From assembly GCA_965116695.1 (NCBI GenBank), contig OZ220706.1, forward strand, positions 1,612,001 to 1,676,000: a DNA stretch of 64,000 nucleotides, written 5' to 3'. This DNA is from JAJDTT01 sp965116695. GTDB lineage: Bacteria > Acidobacteriota > UBA6911 > RPQK01 > JAJDTT01. This document shows, piece by piece, positions 1 to 8,333 of this stretch. The position numbers were made by a program, and so were the translations under genes. How positions within the stretch are numbered: the first letter of the stretch is position 1; the number at the start of each line of letters is the position of its first letter. The notes under the pieces were generated by a model. The model did no database searches and was not told the DNA's origin. It saw only the letters and a program-made list of their open reading frames with translations.

Positions 1-380
1 TTTCCCAGGAGGACGTGGTCTTCCGGGGAAGCAGCATCGAATGCCGGCTCAACGCCGAATCTTCCGAGACCTTCACTCCCTCCCCAGGCCGAATTCATGC
101 CTACCATGCTCCGGGAGGACCGGGCATCCGGGTCGATTCCGCTGCCTATACGGATTGCGTCATTTCACCTCACTATGACTCCCTCATCGCCAAACTCATC
201 GCCCACGGCAACGACCGGGAAGAGGCCATCTCCCGGCTGAACCGGGCCTTGGACACCTTCGTCGTGGAGGGGATCGAGACTACCCTGCCCTTCCACAAAC
301 GGGTGATCCGTCATCCCGATTTCCTCAATGGGAATTACGGGACCTCGTTTCTCGAAAAATTCGCGGGGAATACGGCATGA
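1..380 (+). CDS. accC: Biotin carboxylase, C-terminal part (cut by window start)
   Basis: This is the last roughly 125 residues of biotin carboxylase, the acetyl-CoA carboxylase subunit that carboxylates biotin on BCCP using ATP and bicarbonate, the first step of fatty acid synthesis in the cytoplasm. The reading frame is open from base 3. Family signatures seen are SIECRLNAE, PSPGRIHAYHAPGGPGIRVDS, the YDSLIAKLIAHG segment and VEGIETTLPFH, all typical of the C-terminal biotin carboxylase domain. A pyruvate or propionyl-CoA carboxylase biotin carboxylase chain ending at this point cannot be fully excluded because the N-terminus lies outside the window, but the short tail with no following domain favours AccC. 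Its stop TGA overlaps the ATG of the next gene, so the two are probably co-translated. Confidence 0.9.
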   Translation, partial: SQEDVVFRGSSIECRLNAESSETFTPSPGRIHAYHAPGGPGIRVDSAAYTDCVISPHYDSLIAKLIAHGNDREEAISRLNRALDTFVVEGIETTLPFHKRVIRHPDFLNGNYGTSFLEKFAGNTA

Positions 381-1723
381 GCGCATCCGACGGGGCCCAA
401 CAGAGAGGTTACTGGGGATCCGGCCTGGGATTCGTCCTGGCCGTGGTCGGTTCCGCCATCGGGCTCGGCAATATCTGGCGGTTCCCCACCGAGGCGGGAC
501 AGAGCGGAGGGGGCGCCTTCGTTCTGGTCTACGTGATTGCCACTTTTCTGATCGGGGTCCCGGTCATGCTGGCCGAGTTGGCCGTGGGCCGGAGAACCCA
601 GCGAAATCCGGTCGGGGCCTACCGGAGCCTGGCTCCCGGAAGCGGCTGGGGACTGGCCGGAGGCTTCGCCGTTTTCACCGGCTTGATCATCCTGAGCTAC
701 TACAGCGTGGTCGCCGGCTGGACACTCAAATACACCTGGATCGCATTCAGCGGCTCCCTGCAAGGCGCCACTCCGGAGGCCATCAGCGCGACTTTCAACA
801 ATTTCATCCAGGATCCGGGACCGGTGCTCGGCTGCCACCTTCTCTTCATGCTCATCACCGTCCGGATTGTCATGGGGGGCATTCAGCATGGGATCGAACG
901 AGCCGCCAAGATCCTCATGCCCGTGCTGTTCGTGCTTCTGCTGCTGCTGGTGGTCCGTTCATTGACGCTTCCGGGAGCCGCCGAAGGCCTCAGCTTCTAC
1001 CTCAAGCCCGACTTCGCAATGCTGGACGTCAAGGTCGTGCTGAAAGCCGTGAGTCATGCCTTCTTCTCGCTGAGCCTGGGAATGGGCGCCATCATCACTT
1101 TTGGAAGCTACCTCTCCCCCAAGCAGAATCTGGTGTCCAGCGCCGTTTGGGTGAGCTGTGCCGACTTCCTGATCGCATTCCTGGCCGGCCTGGCCATATT
1201 CCCGGCGATCTTTTCGGTGCCGGGGCTGGAACCGGACGCCGGGCCGGGGCTGATCTTCGTGGTTCTACCCAACATCTTCAATGCCATCCCCCTGGGACAT
1301 TTCTTCGGAGCGGCTTTTTTCATCCTGCTGGCCATAGCGGCACTGACTTCCGCCATCTCCATGCTGGAGGTGGTCGTCGCCTTCACCATTGACGAGTTGG
1401 GATGGAACCGTCGCCGATCGGCCATCGGAGTCGGAAGCGTGATCTTTCTCCTGGGAATTCCCAGTGCGTTGGGCAACGGCGCCGTTCCGCTGTTTGCCGG
1501 AACCCTCGACTTCGTGAACGACTATTTCGGGGGGATGGGATTGGTCCTGGGTGCTCTGCTGGTGAGCCTCTTTGTGGGCTGGAAGTGGGGTATCGGGAAT
1601 GCCGTCGAGGAGCTGGAGCGGGGCCGCGGCAGGTTCCGCTTGAGAACGGTCTGGGGGTTCCTGATCCGGTTCGTCTGTCCCCTGGCCATCCTTACGATCC
1701 TCTTTCAGCTCCTCAGGGGATGA
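377..1723 (+). CDS. Sodium:neurotransmitter symporter (NSS/SNF) family transporter
   Basis: Integral membrane Na+-coupled symporter of the LeuT/MhsT type, expected to import an amino acid or related small amine. The first transmembrane segment carries the family hallmark VVGSAIGLGNIWRFP (residues 23-37), the unwound helix that binds Na+ and substrate. QSGGGAFVLVY and the PVMLAELAVGRR stretch follow as in other members. At 448 residues it is closer to the 11-helix MhsT type than to 12-helix LeuT. The hydrophobic profile supports about eleven helices. The ATG overlaps the accC stop as ATGA and thiE begins 6 bases downstream, so it sits inside an operon with two biosynthetic genes. The substrate cannot be read from the sequence; the context of carboxylase and thiamine genes does not fix it. 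Confidence 0.93.
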   Translation: MSASDGAQQRGYWGSGLGFVLAVVGSAIGLGNIWRFPTEAGQSGGGAFVLVYVIATFLIGVPVMLAELAVGRRTQRNPVGAYRSLAPGSGWGLAGGFAVFTGLIILSYYSVVAGWTLKYTWIAFSGSLQGATPEAISATFNNFIQDPGPVLGCHLLFMLITVRIVMGGIQHGIERAAKILMPVLFVLLLLLVVRSLTLPGAAEGLSFYLKPDFAMLDVKVVLKAVSHAFFSLSLGMGAIITFGSYLSPKQNLVSSAVWVSCADFLIAFLAGLAIFPAIFSVPGLEPDAGPGLIFVVLPNIFNAIPLGHFFGAAFFILLAIAALTSAISMLEVVVAFTIDELGWNRRRSAIGVGSVIFLLGIPSALGNGAVPLFAGTLDFVNDYFGGMGLVLGALLVSLFVGWKWGIGNAVEELERGRGRFRLRTVWGFLIRFVCPLAILTILFQLLRG

Positions 1724-1729
1724 GGCTCC

Positions 1730-2374
1730 ATGCCCAAGCCCTTGCCCGGACCCCTCTATCCCATCACCCACTGCCCCAACCCGCTGGGCTGGGATCACGT
1801 GGAGTTTTCCCACTGCCTGATCCGTTGCGGGATCCGGTTTTTCCAGGTCCGGGACAAGACGCTTCCGGACGGCCGCCTCTACCGGCAGCTCCAGAAGATC
1901 CGGGACCTGTGCCGGGAGGCGGGAGCCTGTTTCCTGGTCAATGACCGGGTGGACCTGGCGCTGGCGGCCGAGGCCGACGGCGTCCATCTGGGCCAGGACG
2001 ACCTTCCGGCGGCGGCCGCACGGCGACTCCTGGGAGAGGGAGCGGTCATCGGACTTTCCACCCACAATTGGGACCAGTTCAAGCAGGGACTGAAGGAGCC
2101 GGTGGACTACCTGGCGTTGGGGCCCCTGTTCCCAACCGCAACCAAGGAGGATGCGGCTCCGCCGGTGGGCCTGGAACTCCTGCGCAGAGCCTCGCGCCGC
2201 ACGGATATCCCTTTGGTTGCCATCGGTGGAATCTCAGTGGAAAGGGCCTCCGGCGTGCTGCAGACCGGGGCCCGTTCGGTGGCGGTGATCTCCGGCGTCG
2301 CGGGCGCCGAGAGTCCGGAGCGCCGGATTCGAGCCTACCTGAAACAGTCCCGGGAACGGGTCAGGGCGACATGA
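1730..2374 (+). CDS. thiE: Thiamine-phosphate synthase
   Basis: Joins HMP pyrophosphate and thiazole phosphate to make thiamine monophosphate in the cytoplasm. The 214-residue length is normal for ThiE and the TIM-barrel signatures are in order: FQVRDKTL near the start, LVNDRVDLALAAEADGVHLG with GQDD, IGLSTHNWDQ, the DYLALGPLFPTATK phosphate loop and PLVAIGGIS near the C-terminus. TenI-like paralogues share the fold but usually lose part of the pyrophosphate-binding residues, which appear intact here. It lies 6 bases after the NSS transporter and its TGA overlaps the ATG of the following gene. No TPP riboswitch is visible immediately upstream, as expected for an internal operon gene. Confidence 0.93.
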   Translation: MPKPLPGPLYPITHCPNPLGWDHVEFSHCLIRCGIRFFQVRDKTLPDGRLYRQLQKIRDLCREAGACFLVNDRVDLALAAEADGVHLGQDDLPAAAARRLLGEGAVIGLSTHNWDQFKQGLKEPVDYLALGPLFPTATKEDAAPPVGLELLRRASRRTDIPLVAIGGISVERASGVLQTGARSVAVISGVAGAESPERRIRAYLKQSRERVRAT

Positions 2375-2985
2375 ATCTCCTGCTGTTCGAGTCGCGGCGG
2401 GGCCATGCGTTGCCGGTGCTGGAGCCCCTTCCGAAAGAGGCTTTTCGCCAGCAACGGAAGGCGACCTCGCGGTGGTCGCGCCTGCAGGGCCGGGTCCGTT
2501 CCACCTACCGCCGCTTGGAAGAGCGTTTCGACTACGACGAAAGGCTCTGCTCGGCGCTTTACCATGTTCCCGAGCTGAATGTGCGCCACTCCACCCGGCT
2601 GGGCGGAGAGGGCGCGCGAATCCTGCTGCACCGCTTTTTCAAGCGGCAACGCCTGAAGCATTCCGCCTGGCTCAAGGTGGACCTGATCCTCGCCGGTCTG
2701 GGCAGCCTCCTCACCCCCATTCCGGGACCCAACGTCTTTTTCTTCTATCCGGCCATCCGGGCATTCGGCCACTACACGGCGCACCGGGGAGCGCGGGATC
2801 CGGCCAAGCTGGACCGGTCGTCGTTTGCGCCGGAGCCCCTGATCGACCGGGTCCAGATGAACCTGGATGTTCAGATGGACCTGGATCGTATCGAGGACAT
2901 CCGTCCGTTGCTGCACCAGTTGGAACAACGGTACAACCTGAGAGACCTGGAACAGCGTCTTTTCTCCGGCGGGGCCCGGCGCTGA
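2371..2985 (+). CDS. Hypothetical protein, possibly K+-H+ exchange-related (Mit_KHE1-like) family
   Basis: A 204-residue protein whose ATG overlaps the thiE stop (ATGA), which decides the start. The first half is basic and polar. A hydrophobic stretch at about residues 105-130 contains GLGSLLTPIPGPNVFFFYPA followed by IRAFGHYTAHRGA. That arrangement, a single hydrophobic segment with a conserved PGPN...YPAxRxxxHY pattern, resembles bacterial proteins annotated as mitochondrial K+-H+ exchange-related (PF10173). The match is from memory of the family pattern and is not certain. The C-terminal part is charged and predicted helical. The biochemical role in bacteria is unknown, and the thiamine context gives no clear hint. 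It is probably the last gene of the plus-strand operon, since ribD converges from the other side 20 bases away. Confidence 0.75.
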   Translation: MNLLLFESRRGHALPVLEPLPKEAFRQQRKATSRWSRLQGRVRSTYRRLEERFDYDERLCSALYHVPELNVRHSTRLGGEGARILLHRFFKRQRLKHSAWLKVDLILAGLGSLLTPIPGPNVFFFYPAIRAFGHYTAHRGARDPAKLDRSSFAPEPLIDRVQMNLDVQMDLDRIEDIRPLLHQLEQRYNLRDLEQRLFSGGARR

Positions 2986-3005
2986 CTTCCGGCGGCGAGC
3001 CGGGC

Positions 3006-4085
3006 TCAGAGATATCCGTCCAACAGGAAATCCCGGCCCAGTCTCCTGACCTTGAGACTCGACACGGCGAGGGCGTCGGCGAGACGGTTGACCTGCAGCT
3101 CTCCAACTCCCGGGATGCCTCCGCTGCCGAGAATCTTGGGACCGTAGTAGAAGTGGATTCGCTGGATGACGCCGGCCTGCAGGGACGAACCGGCGACTCG
3201 GCCACCCCCCTCCACGATGAGGCTGTTGACGGAATCCCCGCCCAGAGACTCCAGCACTGCCGGCCAGGAAAGGAACGGTCCTTCCTGCGGGACTCGCACC
3301 AGGCGGGCCCTGTCCGCGAGGGGACTGCCGGGAGGACACGGACAACTGTGAAAGATCAATACGGGATCGCCTGACAGGAAGAGCCTGGACTTCACCGGGG
3401 TCCGCAGCCGGGAGTCCAGAACGATCTTCCGGATTCGCTTCCTCGACCTCCAGCGCACGTCCAGCGACGGATCGTCCTTCAGGACCGTCTCTATGCCCAC
3501 CAGAACGGCGTCGTAGAGAAAACGGTGACGGTGCACGTGCCGCCTCGCCTTCTCGCCGGTGATCCACTTGGAATCGCCCCCCGGCGCGGCGATTCTGCCA
3601 TCCAGGGTGAGCGCCAGCTTGAGCAGGCAGAAGGGTCTCCGGCGCCGGACGAAGAAGAAGAAGGCTTCGTTGAGCCGGAGAGCCTCCTCGCCGCACAGCC
3701 CCTCGTGGATTCGAATCCCGCGGGAACGAAGGTATTGCAGCCCCTTGCCCGCCACTTGGGGAGAAGGGTCCGTCACGGCCACGAAGACCTCCCGGATCCC
3801 GGCTTCGGCGACTCTCTGCATGCAGGGAGGGGTCCGGCCCCAATGTGCACAGGGCTCCAGGGTGACGTACAGGGTGGCTCCCCGGGCGCGGCTTCCGGCC
3901 CGGTCCAGAGCGACCACCTCGGCGTGATGCCGTCTCCGGTAGAGATGATAGCCTTCGCCCACGATCCGGCCGTCCCGTACGACCACGGCTCCCACCATGG
4001 GGTTGGGACTGACCCGGCCGGCGCCTCGCCGGGCAAGTTGGAGTGCGCGGCGCATGAAACGGACGTCAGCGTCGGAGGCAGACAT
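3006..4085 (-). CDS. ribD: Bifunctional riboflavin biosynthesis deaminase/reductase
   Basis: Cytoplasmic enzyme for two successive riboflavin steps: deamination of diamino-hydroxy-ribosylamino-pyrimidine phosphate and NADPH-dependent reduction of the ribose. The N-terminal deaminase domain (about residues 1-145) has the zinc site HHAE (H54, E56) and PCAHWGRTPPC with C79 and C88. The reductase domain (about 150-359) starts with RPFCLLKLALTLDGRIA and contains SKWITG and the IVEGGGRVAGS nucleotide-binding segment. The 359-residue length is normal for the fused form. The gene stands alone on the minus strand; no ribE, ribBA or ribH is adjacent, and I saw no convincing FMN riboswitch in the 170-base gap upstream (4086-4256). 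Confidence 0.95.
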   Translation of the reverse strand: MSASDADVRFMRRALQLARRGAGRVSPNPMVGAVVVRDGRIVGEGYHLYRRRHHAEVVALDRAGSRARGATLYVTLEPCAHWGRTPPCMQRVAEAGIREVFVAVTDPSPQVAGKGLQYLRSRGIRIHEGLCGEEALRLNEAFFFFVRRRRPFCLLKLALTLDGRIAAPGGDSKWITGEKARRHVHRHRFLYDAVLVGIETVLKDDPSLDVRWRSRKRIRKIVLDSRLRTPVKSRLFLSGDPVLIFHSCPCPPGSPLADRARLVRVPQEGPFLSWPAVLESLGGDSVNSLIVEGGGRVAGSSLQAGVIQRIHFYYGPKILGSGGIPGVGELQVNRLADALAVSSLKVRRLGRDFLLDGYL

Positions 4086-4256
4086 GGGCTGTTGTCACCG
4101 GTCCTTTGAGGGAGCACGTGCGCGCTGAGGGCGAAAAGACCAGCGAGCGAGCGCCCAGCCCAGTCTGTCCCGGAGCAGCCATGGGAAAATTCGCGTAAGT
4201 GCTCAAAAACAGATTCTATTCCATCACACGGGTAGCGACCTGGTAAGAGATGCGGG

Positions 4257-5516
4257 CTAAGTCTCCGCCAGAGCCAGGCGGATTCGCAGGGTGTTGATCC
4301 TTCTCTGATCGGCGGCGAGAACCTCGACTCGGATGCCGTTGATATCGGCCGTCTCGCCCGGATGCGGAACCCGGCCCATCTGGGAGACGACGACGCCGGA
4401 AACCGTCGTAAAGTGGGTGACCCCCAAGCTCAAACCCAGAGCCTTCTCCAGGTTCTCGATCTCGGCCTCGCCGCGGACGATATAGCTTCCGTCCCCCTCG
4501 GCGATCAGGTCCACCAACTGCATCTCGTCCTCATCTCGAATCTCGCCCACGATCTCCTCGATCAGGTCCTCGATGCTGACCAGTCCGCTGACCGCTCCAT
4601 GCTCGTTGATGACGATGGCAATGTGCTCGGCGCTCCTCTGCATCTCCCGAAAGAGGTCCGCCACCTTCTTGGTCTCAGGAATGAACAACGGCGGCGTCAT
4701 CAGCCGCGTCACCGGTGCATCACCACTCTCGGAGTTGAGATAGGAAAGCAGGTTCCGCACGTAGACGATGCCCACGATTTCGTCCAAACCCTTTCGATAG
4801 ACCGGAATTCGGGAATGTTTCCGGGAGACGATGAGATCCCGTATCTCCGAGACGGTGGTGGTCTGGGGAGTCGCCACGACCTGGGTCCGGGGGGTCATGA
4901 TCTCCTTGACCCGCGTGTTCCCGAACTCCAGCGCCGAAAGGATCAGGTCACCCTCCCGGCCCTCGATGATCCCCTCTTCCTCACCCACGTCCACGTAGGC
5001 TTCGAACTCGCCTTCCGTCGATTCTTCCTCCTGGCCTCCCGTTTCGTCACCGTTGGCGGACACGCGGTCGAAGGGCCTGAGCAAGGACGCCATGGGACGG
5101 CTGACCCAGGCCATGAAGGGGTAGCACCGGGACAGCACCGGAACCAGGCGCAGAAGGGCCTGTTCCGGATACCGGGTCGCCATGATGGGAAGCACCAGCA
5201 ACACCAACACGAAGGTCGACAGAAGCGCCAGCAACGCCCACCATGCGCCCTGAATCGGCCGGAGTTCAAGGAAGTACCCGGTCGCAAGAACGACCAGCGC
5301 GATCTGAATGCACAGGAGCAGGAGGCGAACCGGAAGCAGGAAACGGCTGCGGTCCGAGGTAATGGTCTCCACGAGACCCGGTGCCTGAGACGACCCCCGC
5401 ATCGAGAGTATCCTGAGAGTCAGGCGGGAGATGCGAATGACGGCAGTCTCAACCACCGAGAGAAAGAGGAGAATCAGGAGAGAGAGCGCCAACAACAGGG
5501 CGACCGCCCAACTCAA
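4257..5516 (-). CDS. CNNM/CorC-type transporter (hemolysin family, DUF21-CBS-CorC_HlyC)
   Basis: Membrane protein of the CNNM/CorC family, linked in studied members to Mg2+ or Co2+ efflux. The N-terminal DUF21 region (about residues 1-150) has four hydrophobic segments, first WAVALLLALSLLILLFLSVV. A CBS pair follows from about residue 205, recognisable by VKEIMTPRTQVVATP and the SRIPVYRKGLDEIVGIVYV stretch. The C-terminal CorC_HlyC domain (about 335-419) includes IRGxAE-like and TVSGVVVSQMGRVPHPGE motifs. It starts with TTG, in a TTGA overlap with the ybeY stop, so translation is probably coupled. Linkage of pgpH, ybeY and a CorC-type gene is common in many bacteria and supports both assignments. 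Confidence 0.93.
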   Translation of the reverse strand: MSWAVALLLALSLLILLFLSVVETAVIRISRLTLRILSMRGSSQAPGLVETITSDRSRFLLPVRLLLLCIQIALVVLATGYFLELRPIQGAWWALLALLSTFVLVLLVLPIMATRYPEQALLRLVPVLSRCYPFMAWVSRPMASLLRPFDRVSANGDETGGQEEESTEGEFEAYVDVGEEEGIIEGREGDLILSALEFGNTRVKEIMTPRTQVVATPQTTTVSEIRDLIVSRKHSRIPVYRKGLDEIVGIVYVRNLLSYLNSESGDAPVTRLMTPPLFIPETKKVADLFREMQRSAEHIAIVINEHGAVSGLVSIEDLIEEIVGEIRDEDEMQLVDLIAEGDGSYIVRGEAEIENLEKALGLSLGVTHFTTVSGVVVSQMGRVPHPGETADINGIRVEVLAADQRRINTLRIRLALAET

Positions 5517-5926
5517 AGAAGTTGAAACTCCCTTCTCAACTGCGATTCCATCGATTCCATTTCGCCTGAGTCGACCTCATGGTCATACCCCATGAGATGG
5601 AGAAGACCATGAAGAGCCAACACCTTCAGTTCCGTCTGCAAAACCCCTCGGCGCTGCCGGTCGGCCATTTCCACTGAAATCAGGATATCACCCAAGTAGG
5701 ACTCCTCGCCCATGGGAAACGCGAGCACGTCCGTCGGTTCGGGCACCCCCCGGTAGCGGCGGTTATAGTGCCGGATTCCGCGGTCGCTGACGAGGACGGT
5801 GGAGAACTCCGCCGTGATTCCCAACCGGCGAGCGAGACGACGCAAGAATTCCTCGAGACGCCGGGTCTCGACCAGAACCCTGCTCTGCCTATTGAATACG
5901 TGGATGTGGGAGCTGCTCTTCCTCAA
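5513..5926 (-). CDS. ybeY: Endoribonuclease YbeY (16S rRNA maturation)
   Basis: Single-strand endoribonuclease involved in 16S rRNA 3-prime maturation and ribosome quality control. The zinc-binding signature HGLLHLMGYDH is intact near the C-terminus and VPEPTDVLAFPMGE earlier is the usual TDVLSFP-type motif. The reading frame extends well upstream, but that part is antisense-like and overlaps the phosphodiesterase gene. A TTG at 5926 gives a 137-residue product of ordinary length and a 38-base overlap with the upstream gene; no ATG or GTG lies in the plausible region, so the exact start is uncertain. The stop overlaps the CorC-type TTG start, indicating one operon. Confidence 0.88.
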   Translation of the reverse strand: MRKSSSHIHVFNRQSRVLVETRRLEEFLRRLARRLGITAEFSTVLVSDRGIRHYNRRYRGVPEPTDVLAFPMGEESYLGDILISVEMADRQRRGVLQTELKVLALHGLLHLMGYDHEVDSGEMESMESQLRREFQLL

Positions 5927-8258
5927 TACGCTTGTTGAATTCGAATCCAGGGTACTCCACCCGATGGTGGTACATGCCCCTGAGAACCCGTTCGAAGGCG
6001 CTGCCGATCCGGCCCAGATCCTTGATGGTGACGTCGCACTCGTCAAACTGTCCGTCCTCCATGGTGGCCTGGGTCAACCGCTGGATCATGCTCCGGATCT
6101 GGCCGGGCCCCGGATCTTCCAGCGTGCGCGACGCCGCCTCCACCTGGTCGGCCAACATGAGGATCGCCGCCTCCCGACTCTGAGGTTTGGGGCCGGGATA
6201 GCGGAACTCACTCTCGCTGACCTCCATCCCCTTCGCCCGGGCGGCCTCCTTGGCTTTCTCGTAGAAATACTTCATCACCCGGGTCCCATGGTGCTGCGGG
6301 ATCAGGTCCCGGACCTTGGGAATCAGCTTGATCTCGTCGGCGATGGCGAGTCCGTCCTTCACGTGGCTGCCCAGGATCAGACTGGACATGTTCGGAGTCA
6401 GGTTGTCGTGCTTGTTGCCTGTGTAGATCTGGTTTTCGACGTAGTATTCCGGCGCCTTGAGCTTCCCGATGTCGTGGTAGTAGGCGCCTACTCGAACCAG
6501 AAGGTTATTGGCTCCGATGGCTTCTGCCCCCGCTTCGGCCAGGGTGCCCACGGTAATGCTGTGGTGATAAGTCCCCGGGGCTTCCAGGGCCAGGCGCCGC
6601 AGGACGGGATTGTTCAGGTTCGAGAGCTCGAGCAGGCGGACGTCGGTGGTGATCCGAAAAAGGGATTCCAGAATGGGAAGCAGCAGTGAGGCCAGCATGG
6701 CGGCAATGACTCCACTCACGAGTCCACTGGCCGAACGCAGGAGAAAGAGCAGCCAATCAAACCCCACGTCCATGAAGAACAACTGGTAACCCAAGGCGAT
6801 TGCCACGTTGACCAGACCGATGATCAGACCGGCACGGGTGACGGCCGAACGCTCGCGATACTGGTCCAGTGCGTGGACGGCAGCCAGAGAGCCGGCCAAC
6901 GTGTAGACGATCATGAGGCCTTCGCCGGTCATGAGTCCCATGAAGACCGCGAAGGTCAGGGCGAAGAATACGGTCAGCGGGACGTTGGTCAGCAGGACGG
7001 CAATGATGGCGCCGGTCGCCACGGGCACCACCAGATAGAAATCGACGGGATTCTGGAATCTCTCGAACCCGATCCCCTCCACGACGAAGTCTGCGAAGAC
7101 CACGAAGACCTTGCAGACCACCAGCGTAGTGAGCAGCACCAGCGGCAACAGGACATGGTATCTGGAAGTCTCCGTCTTGGCCTCTCTCGCCGTGACGGCG
7201 TAGTGGCCCAGAGCGAACAGGAAGAACCCGACCATGATCAGGACTCCGAAGAACTTTCCCGCGACCCGGCTCGGCTGCTCCACGCTCTTGAGGCCGCTGA
7301 GCAACAGTATCTCCCGGGGACCGACCTCATCGCCGCTCCGGACCAGGGTCCGGCCCTTGCGGACCTGAACCAGAACCTGATCCACTTCTTCGGACGCCAG
7401 ATCCTCCAAGTCCCGCGTGGCCCTCTCGTTGAAGCTGACGTTGGGAACCACCCACGTATCCAGAAAGCTGATGACCTGCTTCTTCGCCACCCGGCCCACC
7501 GCCGTCAGCTCGTATTCGTTCTGCCGCAGGACGTCCCGAGCCTGCCCCAGATCCCGAATCGCGATCCAATCGTCCAAGGGTTCCTGCCGGCCCGTAATGG
7601 CATTCTGGAGAATGATCCCCCGATCGCGATAGTTGAGCAGAATCTGGCGGTTGAGAATGACGCCGGGGGATTTCATCGATTCCCGGAGTACGGCCAGCAC
7701 CTGACTCTCCAGTTCGGAGGAGAAATTCTGTGCGAGGCAGATCTCCAGCACCTTCCCCTGGGCAAACCGGGGAAGGCTGCGGCTCAACTCGGACAGCAGC
7801 TCGGTCCTCACCCGCTTGGGGAAAGACTGCCCGTTCCCCAGCCGGTATCGCGTCCGGACCGCCGCAATAATTCGCCGGGCATCGGCAAAGGCGGTCTTCA
7901 ACTCCGATTCCAGCCGATGGTTGACGGAAAGATCCAGATCGAAGACGCCGGGGACACCCTGCATGATCTCCCGCTTCATCTCGTCGGTCGCTTCCAGGTC
8001 CACGACCTGGAAATCGCGGGGCGCTTCGATGGTCCGGTCCGCAATGTCGCCCTCTTGGAAGTCGGGAATGGAGTGAAACTGGAAACCGGCCAGGACACCG
8101 GCGACCACGACCGAGAGAACCAGGCCGCCCAACAGTTGCCGCACCGTCAACTGGCCGAATATGCTCTGGCGCCAATGGGTGAGGCCGAGAAACCGCCTCG
8201 CCAGCAGGCTCCTCTGGCTGGATCCGCCGACCTTCTTCGGACTGTTTCTATACTCCAT
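5889..8258 (-). CDS. pgpH: PgpH-type 7TM-HD phosphodiesterase (likely cyclic di-AMP hydrolase)
   Basis: A 789-residue membrane HD-domain protein. It opens with a TM segment (about residues 40-60, VLSVVVAGVLAGFQF), then the extracytoplasmic 7TMR-HDED region (about 65-330), a seven-helix membrane block (about 340-560), and a cytoplasmic HD domain (about 565-740). The HD metal site is visible as TYHHSITVG, then AYYHDIGKLKAPEYYVENQ and IPQHHGT. In Listeria the homologous PgpH degrades c-di-AMP; hydrolysis of the same second messenger here is family-based inference. The C-terminus overlaps ybeY, the usual neighbour. phoH, which often precedes pgpH, is not present; fabF lies upstream instead. Confidence 0.92.
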   Translation of the reverse strand: MEYRNSPKKVGGSSQRSLLARRFLGLTHWRQSIFGQLTVRQLLGGLVLSVVVAGVLAGFQFHSIPDFQEGDIADRTIEAPRDFQVVDLEATDEMKREIMQGVPGVFDLDLSVNHRLESELKTAFADARRIIAAVRTRYRLGNGQSFPKRVRTELLSELSRSLPRFAQGKVLEICLAQNFSSELESQVLAVLRESMKSPGVILNRQILLNYRDRGIILQNAITGRQEPLDDWIAIRDLGQARDVLRQNEYELTAVGRVAKKQVISFLDTWVVPNVSFNERATRDLEDLASEEVDQVLVQVRKGRTLVRSGDEVGPREILLLSGLKSVEQPSRVAGKFFGVLIMVGFFLFALGHYAVTAREAKTETSRYHVLLPLVLLTTLVVCKVFVVFADFVVEGIGFERFQNPVDFYLVVPVATGAIIAVLLTNVPLTVFFALTFAVFMGLMTGEGLMIVYTLAGSLAAVHALDQYRERSAVTRAGLIIGLVNVAIALGYQLFFMDVGFDWLLFLLRSASGLVSGVIAAMLASLLLPILESLFRITTDVRLLELSNLNNPVLRRLALEAPGTYHHSITVGTLAEAGAEAIGANNLLVRVGAYYHDIGKLKAPEYYVENQIYTGNKHDNLTPNMSSLILGSHVKDGLAIADEIKLIPKVRDLIPQHHGTRVMKYFYEKAKEAARAKGMEVSESEFRYPGPKPQSREAAILMLADQVEAASRTLEDPGPGQIRSMIQRLTQATMEDGQFDECDVTIKDLGRIGSAFERVLRGMYHHRVEYPGFEFNKRIEEEQLPHPRIQ

Positions 8259-8333
8259 GGAAGAGTCCGGGAACGGTCAATTCTCCCCAAGCCGGCCTTC
8301 TCATCGGCCGAATCTCCTCAAGTACAGACCCGG

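Noticed and set aside
4086..4256. FMN riboswitch upstream of ribD
   Set aside because: The gap lies upstream of ribD but lacks the conserved AGGG...multi-stem RFN pattern as far as I can judge by eye.
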